From the NCBI GenBank assembly GCA_030826885.1, contig JAUUDF010000027.1:1-37659 (forward strand): a DNA stretch of 37,659 bases, given 5' to 3'. This document shows, piece after piece, positions 33,301-37,659 of this stretch (its first letter is position 1; each line of letters starts with the position of its first letter). Origin of the DNA: Sulfurovum sp. (GTDB taxonomy: Bacteria; Campylobacterota; Campylobacteria; Campylobacterales; Sulfurovaceae). The notes under the pieces are model-generated. The model did not search any database. It had not been told where the DNA came from and saw only the letters and a list, made by a program, of their open reading frames with translations. The position numbers and the translations under genes were made by a program.

Positions 33301-34082
33301 TCCTTTGGTTTGAAGAAGGTACTGCCACTGCCGCTGAAGAACCAGCCTTCGGGCGCGATTTCCTTTAGTTTCGGGTAGGCGATGCGTGCGGCGGCATAGA
33401 GGTCGTTGAGCAGGATGGGATCGTTTATAAGCTCAAGCAGGTCACGGCTTTTGTATCGTTCCCATCCTGTGAATGAGCAGGGGGTAATGTCGTTTAGCAG
33501 TTGGGCTTTAAAGGTTTTGTAGACGAGGGCTGTATCGCAGCCGATGTCAGGGGTAAAAAGCTCGAGCGGCAGCGTCTCTTCTTCGAAAGGTTCGACGACT
33601 TCTCCAAATCCGGAGACATTGGCACTGGGGTAGTTGTAGATGAAAAACGGTACATCGGCACCGATGGTACTGCCCAGCTGTGCCAGTGTATCGAGTGGTA
33701 TCTTGAGGTTGCATACCTCATTGCACAGCCGCATAAAAGCCGCAGCATCCGAACTCCCTCCGCCCAGCCCCGCCTGTGAAGGAATGCGTTTGGTCACGAC
33801 TACCTTATGGTTGTAAAAAAAATGCAGCAGCAGCGGATTTTCAATATGGTTGTTGAGTGTGACAAAGGCTTTGTAGATGGTGTTGGAACTCCTCTCTACC
33901 CCTTCGCATCCTTCAATGGTAAAGTGGTCGAACGCTCCGGGAACAAAGGCAATCGTATCGTAGAGTGATTCTACACGCATGAAGCGTGAGAGCAGTGTAT
34001 GATACATCTGCCCGTTCTCATGCTCTTTGAGTCCGGTGATCTTGAGGAAGATATTGACTTTGGCATGGGCGTTTATTTGCAT
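33297..34082 (-). CDS. ispE: IspE, CDP-ME kinase
   Basis: IspE phosphorylates 4-diphosphocytidyl-methylerythritol in the MEP isoprenoid pathway. The 261-residue protein is a GHMP kinase with AHAKVNIFLKITG at the start, the ATP-binding loop IPSQAGLGGGSSDAAAFM, and the C-terminal FFSGSGSTFF. The start codon and the ribosome binding site (GGGAGG, 7 nt before ATG) are enclosed in a perfect 10-bp hairpin, so translation may be regulated. In relatives the order truB-csrA-ispE-smpB is common. Here csrA is absent from the 91-bp gap. Confidence 0.96.
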   Translation of the reverse strand: MQINAHAKVNIFLKITGLKEHENGQMYHTLLSRFMRVESLYDTIAFVPGAFDHFTIEGCEGVERSSNTIYKAFVTLNNHIENPLLLHFFYNHKVVVTKRIPSQAGLGGGSSDAAAFMRLCNEVCNLKIPLDTLAQLGSTIGADVPFFIYNYPSANVSGFGEVVEPFEEETLPLELFTPDIGCDTALVYKTFKAQLLNDITPCSFTGWERYKSRDLLELINDPILLNDLYAAARIAYPKLKEIAPEGWFFSGSGSTFFKPKD

Positions 34083-34101
34083 GGGGATACCTCCCCATGC
34101 A
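34078..34101 (-). promoter_or_regulatory. ispE: hairpin over the ispE start
   Basis: In the minus-strand RNA the arm TGCATGGGGA pairs perfectly with TCCCCATGCA around the loop GGTA. The 5' arm and loop contain the ribosome binding site (GGGGAGG) and the 3' arm contains the ispE ATG, so both are sequestered when folded. Confidence 0.65.
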
Positions 34102-34106
34102 GGAAT

Positions 34107-34134
34107 GAGGAATGGGGAATGAGGAATGGGGAAT
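34107..34134 (+). repeat. 14-bp tandem repeat in the truB-ispE gap
   Basis: GAGGAATGGGGAAT is present twice without change, with a partial copy before it. The purine-rich ATGGGGAATGA motif also occurs at 12399-12409 near glnA. It fills much of the gap where csrA would be expected. Beyond it, 34135-34173 shows nothing clear. Confidence 0.8.
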
Positions 34135-34173
34135 GGCTGTATGCATTACCGGGCAATATTTTAAGTTGATATA

Positions 34174-35007
34174 TCATTGAGGCTCCTTGAACTTTTCCAG
34201 CCGGTTTAGTTTATAGATGATTTGACCTTCATGGATCTCTATAATACTGAAAAAGTTTTCTGTTTCAACAAGATAAGTACCGTCTGCTTTGGTCTCGAAA
34301 TAGTCCAGAGAGAGTTTTTTGCCCAATTCGAGGTGGCTATCATCCCCGGTGTAGGTGTTCCTCGGGATGTTGAGATAGTTGAATGGATTCAGCGCCTTTT
34401 CATTCTCATAGTAGAATTTCCCCTCATGGATACGGTGCAAAGAGGAGAGTGTGGCATCGAGACCCAGTTTGTCGGCGATCATAGCACCGAGACTGCGAAT
34501 GTAGGTGCCTTCACTTACTGTAGCTTCAAAGTGGACAAAAGGGTGGTTGTAGGAGAGAAGTTTGATCGAATGGATCGTCGAGGTAATTTGTTTCAGTGTT
34601 ATCTCTTTGCCCTCTCTTGCCAGATCGTAGGCACGTTTGCCGCCAACTTTTTTGGCGGAATATTTGGGCGGGTAGTAGGTCAGCTTCCCCTCAAGTGATG
34701 AAAGTACCTCTTTCAGCAGCGTTTCATCTACCTCAGGTACCTCAGTAATGCTGTCGACATTCTCAATGTCCAGGCTGGGAGAGTTGGCACCCAGCCAGAG
34801 TGTCGCTCTGTAGCTTTTGGGGGTTTTGTCAAGGTACTGAAAAAGTTTGGTGTACTGTCCTGTGGCGACGATGAGACAGCCTGTGGCAAACGGATCAAGT
34901 GTACCGGAGAAACCGACCTTTTTGGTGTTGTACTTGCGTTTGACATACCCCATGTAGCTGTTGGAGCTTTTAAAGATCGGTTTGTCGACGACGAATAAGC
35001 GATTCAA
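34174..35007 (-). CDS. truB: tRNA pseudouridine-55 synthase TruB
   Basis: TruB makes pseudouridine 55 in the T arm of tRNAs. The 277-residue protein has RLFVVDKPIFKSSNSYMGYVKRK, the catalytic GTLDPFATGCLIVATG with D38, and YYPPKYSAKKVGGKRAYDLAREG. The start is TTG at 35007: no in-frame ATG precedes the conserved RLFVVDKP segment, and AGGAT lies 7 nt upstream. That upstream bit overlaps the edge of a palindromic repeat. It lies downstream of the helicase gene on the same strand. Confidence 0.96.
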   Translation of the reverse strand: MNRLFVVDKPIFKSSNSYMGYVKRKYNTKKVGFSGTLDPFATGCLIVATGQYTKLFQYLDKTPKSYRATLWLGANSPSLDIENVDSITEVPEVDETLLKEVLSSLEGKLTYYPPKYSAKKVGGKRAYDLAREGKEITLKQITSTIHSIKLLSYNHPFVHFEATVSEGTYIRSLGAMIADKLGLDATLSSLHRIHEGKFYYENEKALNPFNYLNIPRNTYTGDDSHLELGKKLSLDYFETKADGTYLVETENFFSIIEIHEGQIIYKLNRLEKFKEPQ

Positions 35008-35015
35008 ATTTTTAT

Positions 35016-35089
35016 CCTGTAGGGTGCGTAATTACACACCTTTTGTTACGCCTTGTGGTGCGTAGTTACGCACCCTATAGTTATACAGG
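35016..35089 (-). repeat. GGTGCGTA palindromic repeat, units 2 and 3
   Basis: Two palindromic units stand side by side: 35023-35040 (GGTGCGTA and TACACACC, one mismatch) and 35057-35074 (GGTGCGTA-GT-TACGCACC, perfect). The outer TAGGGTGCGTAA (35020-35031) is also an exact inverted match of TTACGCACCCTA (35066-35077), so the whole can fold as one long cruciform. The element includes the last codons and stop of the helicase gene and the edge of the truB ribosome binding region. Unit 1 is at 15277. Confidence 0.75.
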
Positions 35090-37147
35090 CTGTACAAAAG
35101 AACTCAATATCTCTTTTTTGTTGCCGCCGAAATTGATGAGGAGTTTGTACTCCTTGCCTGATTTGTTGGCTGCCTGTACACGTCCGATACCGAAAATCTT
35201 GTGTTTGACAAGGTCGCCTTTTTTGTAGGCAGCCTGTTTGGTGATCTTGAGAGAGGCATCCTGTATGAGCCCCGCTTCACCGAGGAAACGGCTTTTGTCG
35301 ATCATCTTACGGCGGCCTTTGTAGAAGCGGCTGTCGACGTAACAGAGGGTAAGGTCATTTTTGGCACGGGTGATGGCGACATAGCCCAGCCGGCGCTCCT
35401 CTTCCATATTGCATCCCTCGCCAAGCAGCGGGAAGAACTCCTCCTCCATACCGATCACAAAGAGATGTTCAAACTCCAAACCTTTGGCGGCATGGATACT
35501 CATGATGGTGATGGCATCCTCTTCTATCTGGTCCTGATCACTCTGTAGCGAGATGTCATTGAGGAATGTATCGAGGGTAAGGTCGGGGTTTTTGCTGACG
35601 GCATCTCTGAAGTATCCGTAGAATTCGTCGATGTTCATGATGCGTTCAAATCCGTCGACCATGCCGGCATAGTGGTCTTTGAGTTTGATACGCTCTTCAA
35701 AGAGTGTGATGAAATTCGCAAGGTTGTTTTCAATCTCATCCTGGAGCAGTCTAATATCGCTGACAAGTGCGGCAAGGGCAGTGGCGACTTTCTTGCTCAG
35801 TACCATCGGCTGAGTACCCTTTACACTCTGTTCGATATACTCGTAGAGGGAACATCCTGCATCGAAGGCGGCCTTCTGGAGTTTTTCAATGGAGGCTTTG
35901 CCGATACCGCGTTTGGGTTTGTTGATAATGCGTAGCAGAGAAAAGTCGTCATGCGGATTGGCAAGCACACGGAAATAGGAGATGATGTCTTTGATTTCGG
36001 CACGTTCATAGAAGCGCATACCGCCGATGAGTTTGAAGTTGAGGCCCTCTTTTGTAAAGCCCTCTTCGAGTGAACGTGAAAGCGCATTGATGCGGTAAAG
36101 TACGGCGATCTCATCGGGATCGGTACCACTTTCGAGAAGTTTTTTGATCTCGTGTACGATTGCCTTTGCCTCCATCGATTCATCCAGAGAGTGTAGGAGT
36201 TTGACCTCCGGGCCGTCACCCTTGGCAGAGTGCAGTTTTTTGCCAAGGCGCTGGGAGTTGTGCTCTATGAGTGCATTGGCAGCTTTGAGGATCGGCTCGG
36301 TAGAACGGTAGTTTGTTTCGAGTTTGACTGTTTTGCATTCCTTGAAATTGTCTGCAAATTCGAGAATATTGCGGATATTTGCGCCACGCCACCCATAGAT
36401 ACTCTGGTCATCATCACCGACGACACAGAGGTTTTCATGTTCGCTTGCAAGCAGTTCGAGCAGTCTGAACTGGAGTTCGTTGGTGTCCTGATACTCATCG
36501 ACCATAATGTATTTGTAGCGGTTACTGGTTTCTTTTCTGAGGGCACCGTCCGAGGATAGTATCTGGTAGGTCAGCATCAGCAGGTCGTCGAAATCTACCA
36601 GGTTGTTCTCGACGATGTTCGCCTGATATTTTTCGTAGATGGATGCGACCTTCTTGTAGTCTGGAAGTTCCGCTTTTTCAATGACAACTTCCGGAGTGAG
36701 CAGTGTATTTTTGTATTTGGATATCTCAGAGGCGATGAAGGAGAGGTTGAGGTCTACCTTGAGCTCTTTGGCAATACTGCGCAAGAGCCGTTTTTTATCG
36801 TCACTGTCGATGATGACAAAGCGGTTGTCACGTCCTAGTTTTTCAATATGAAATTTTAGAAACAGCAGCCCAAACTTGTGAAAGGTGCATAGCAGCGGAG
36901 GGTAGGAGACTTTGCTCGGCATGAGTCTAAGAGCCCGCTCACGCATTTCCGCAGCAGCTTTGTTGGTAAAGGTGAGTGTCAGGGTATTGACCGGATCGAT
37001 ACCTACTTCTCCTACAAGATAGGCCAGACGGGTGGTCAGTGTTTTTGTTTTGCCGCTTCCCGCACCTGCAAGAATAAGCATGGCGCCATCAATATGTTCG
37101 ACCGCTTCTCTTTGGGAAGGGTTGAGTGTGTTGAGTATCGATTCCAT
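35081..37147 (-). CDS. uvrD: UvrD/PcrA/Rep-family DNA helicase
   Basis: This superfamily 1A 3'-5' helicase works in repair or replication restart. The 688-residue protein has Walker A AGAGSGKT with K33, TFTNKAAAEMRER, DEYQDTNELQ (motif II), VVGDDDQSIYGWRGA (III), LETNYRST (IV), and IMSIHAAKGLEFEHLFVIG with VAITRAK (V-VI). The C-terminal KKGDLVKHKIFGIGRVQ segment is the Tudor-like domain of UvrD and PcrA. The C. jejuni gene next to truB is called rep, as I recall; by domain content UvrD/PcrA fits at least as well. The ribosome binding site AAGGAG is about 12 nt from the ATG, rather far. Confidence 0.95.
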   Translation of the reverse strand: MESILNTLNPSQREAVEHIDGAMLILAGAGSGKTKTLTTRLAYLVGEVGIDPVNTLTLTFTNKAAAEMRERALRLMPSKVSYPPLLCTFHKFGLLFLKFHIEKLGRDNRFVIIDSDDKKRLLRSIAKELKVDLNLSFIASEISKYKNTLLTPEVVIEKAELPDYKKVASIYEKYQANIVENNLVDFDDLLMLTYQILSSDGALRKETSNRYKYIMVDEYQDTNELQFRLLELLASEHENLCVVGDDDQSIYGWRGANIRNILEFADNFKECKTVKLETNYRSTEPILKAANALIEHNSQRLGKKLHSAKGDGPEVKLLHSLDESMEAKAIVHEIKKLLESGTDPDEIAVLYRINALSRSLEEGFTKEGLNFKLIGGMRFYERAEIKDIISYFRVLANPHDDFSLLRIINKPKRGIGKASIEKLQKAAFDAGCSLYEYIEQSVKGTQPMVLSKKVATALAALVSDIRLLQDEIENNLANFITLFEERIKLKDHYAGMVDGFERIMNIDEFYGYFRDAVSKNPDLTLDTFLNDISLQSDQDQIEEDAITIMSIHAAKGLEFEHLFVIGMEEEFFPLLGEGCNMEEERRLGYVAITRAKNDLTLCYVDSRFYKGRRKMIDKSRFLGEAGLIQDASLKITKQAAYKKGDLVKHKIFGIGRVQAANKSGKEYKLLINFGGNKKEILSSFVQPV

Positions 37148-37174
37148 AGATAATACATGCTCCTTAATTCTATT

Positions 37175-37180
37175 ATTATA
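37175..37180 (-). promoter_or_regulatory. uvrD: promoter of the helicase gene
   Basis: On the minus strand CTAGTTATAATAATAG contains TATAAT, giving a leader of about 20-25 nt with AAGGAGC in it. Confidence 0.5.
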
Positions 37181-37264
37181 ACTAGATTTGGGTTAAAGCT
37201 TCTGCCCTGTATAAGTATTAAGAATAAAGTTTAAATAGATAAGACCAGATTATGATATTTTAAG

Positions 37265-37280
37265 TATAATTTGATATAAT
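37265..37280 (+). promoter_or_regulatory. promoter region of the LysR gene
   Basis: Two TATAAT boxes 10 bp apart (37265-37270 and 37275-37280) lie in a very A/T-rich stretch. The 178-bp gap between the divergent helicase and LysR genes may hold a LysR operator, but no clear T-N11-A palindrome stands out. Confidence 0.45.
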
Positions 37281-37325
37281 ACCAATAGTTAAATATTATT
37301 ATGTATAGCATACGAAGGATAGATA

Positions 37326-37659
37326 ATGTTAAAAGATTTTGTCAAACTGGAAACATTTTTGACCGTAGCACGTGAGAGAAGTTTTTCCAAAGCGTCAGCG
37401 AAGCTCGGTATTTCCCAGCCGGCCGTTACACAGCAGATCAAATTCATCGAGAAGTATCTGGGTGTAAAGATCATCGAACGTAAAAAGAACGGTATTAAAC
37501 TCACTGCAGAAGGGGAAGAGCTCTACAAAATTACAACGCGTTTGGAAAAAGAGATCCATGTAGCGGAAAAAGATGTATTGAAAATCATCAATAAAGAGAT
37601 GACTTTCCGTCTGGGCGCTTCCTATACCATAGGGACCTATATTATTCCGGGTGAGTGTC
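37326..37659 (+). CDS. LysR-family transcription regulator (5' part)
   Basis: The frame runs from ATG 37326 off the right edge, 111 codons so far. Residues 1-60 form the LysR winged helix: DFVKLETFLTVARERSFSKA, then LGISQPAVTQQIKFIEKYLGVKIIERKKNGIKLTAEG. After the linker helix the effector domain begins with FRLGASYTIGTYIIPG. The DNA-binding signature is clear, but the target and effector are unknown. The ribosome binding site is GAAGGATAG. LysR proteins often act on a divergent gene; here that is the helicase, an unlikely target. Confidence 0.93.
   Translation, partial: MLKDFVKLETFLTVARERSFSKASAKLGISQPAVTQQIKFIEKYLGVKIIERKKNGIKLTAEGEELYKITTRLEKEIHVAEKDVLKIINKEMTFRLGASYTIGTYIIPGEC

Noticed and set aside
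1-37659. CRISPR arrays, insertion sequences, prophage genes, tRNA or rRNA genes
   Set aside because: I looked for spaced direct repeats, transposase motifs and tRNA cloverleaf 3' ends in the gaps and found none; all gaps between genes are shorter than 200 bp.

Overview
The window reads as a chromosomal segment of a Campylobacterota (former Epsilonproteobacteria) genome, most likely a free-living Sulfurovum/Sulfurimonas-type bacterium. Two things point there. First, gene order matches my memory of Campylobacter jejuni: alaS-maf-pbpA; glyQ - Nif3-like - zinc-ribbon protein - waaA - S4/RluA pseudouridine synthase - ffh - rpsP - khpA - rimM - trmD - rplS; and helicase-truB-ispE-smpB. Second, many promoters share a TTTGGnTAwAATcgc-like extended -10 and lack a clear -35. 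The content is mainly housekeeping. I see no tRNA, rRNA, CRISPR array, insertion sequence or prophage.

Layout. 1-10.7 kb, all on +: end of an unknown gene, murG, a small lipoprotein, alaS, a four-helix membrane protein, maf, a BioF-like enzyme, a class A penicillin-binding protein, a DsbA-like thioredoxin-fold protein and a CPA1 cation/proton antiporter, mostly with overlapping or nearly touching ends. 10.9-13.3 kb, on -: glnA and a PHP-family histidinol-phosphatase-like gene. 13.3-23.7 kb, on +: U32 (TrhP-like), purE, glyQ, then the cell-envelope and translation run up to rplS and a strong terminator. 23.8-28.5 kb: a HAD phosphatase (-), the selenium pair selD-mnmH, two unknown membrane proteins and smpB (-). 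33.3-37.1 kb, on -: ispE, truB and a UvrD-type helicase. The last 0.3 kb is the start of a LysR regulator.

The unusual region is 28.5-33.3 kb, between smpB and ispE, which are neighbours in relatives as I recall. It holds a pentaheme cytochrome c gene with two in-frame stop codons (TAG, TGA) flanking its first haem motif, a cysteine-free Crp/Fnr regulator, a secreted YfdX-family protein, two different Hsp20 chaperones and a small membrane protein. yfdX and the first hsp20 are each preceded by a 20-bp palindrome of the form ATGCwAC-N4-GTwGCAT. In both cases exactly 20 bp separate it from a TATAAT box, so the centre lies near -42, the class II activator position. The best reading is a local stress regulon: the regulator switches on a periplasmic YfdX protein and two cytoplasmic holdases. 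YfdX and Hsp20 also co-occur in the transmissible heat-resistance loci of Gammaproteobacteria.

Other points of note: a perfect 10-bp hairpin that buries the ribosome binding site and start codon of ispE, no csrA between truB and ispE, a dispersed GGTGCGTA palindromic repeat (three units), a glutamine synthetase with Phe at the adenylylation position, and structured segments upstream of purE and rpsP.
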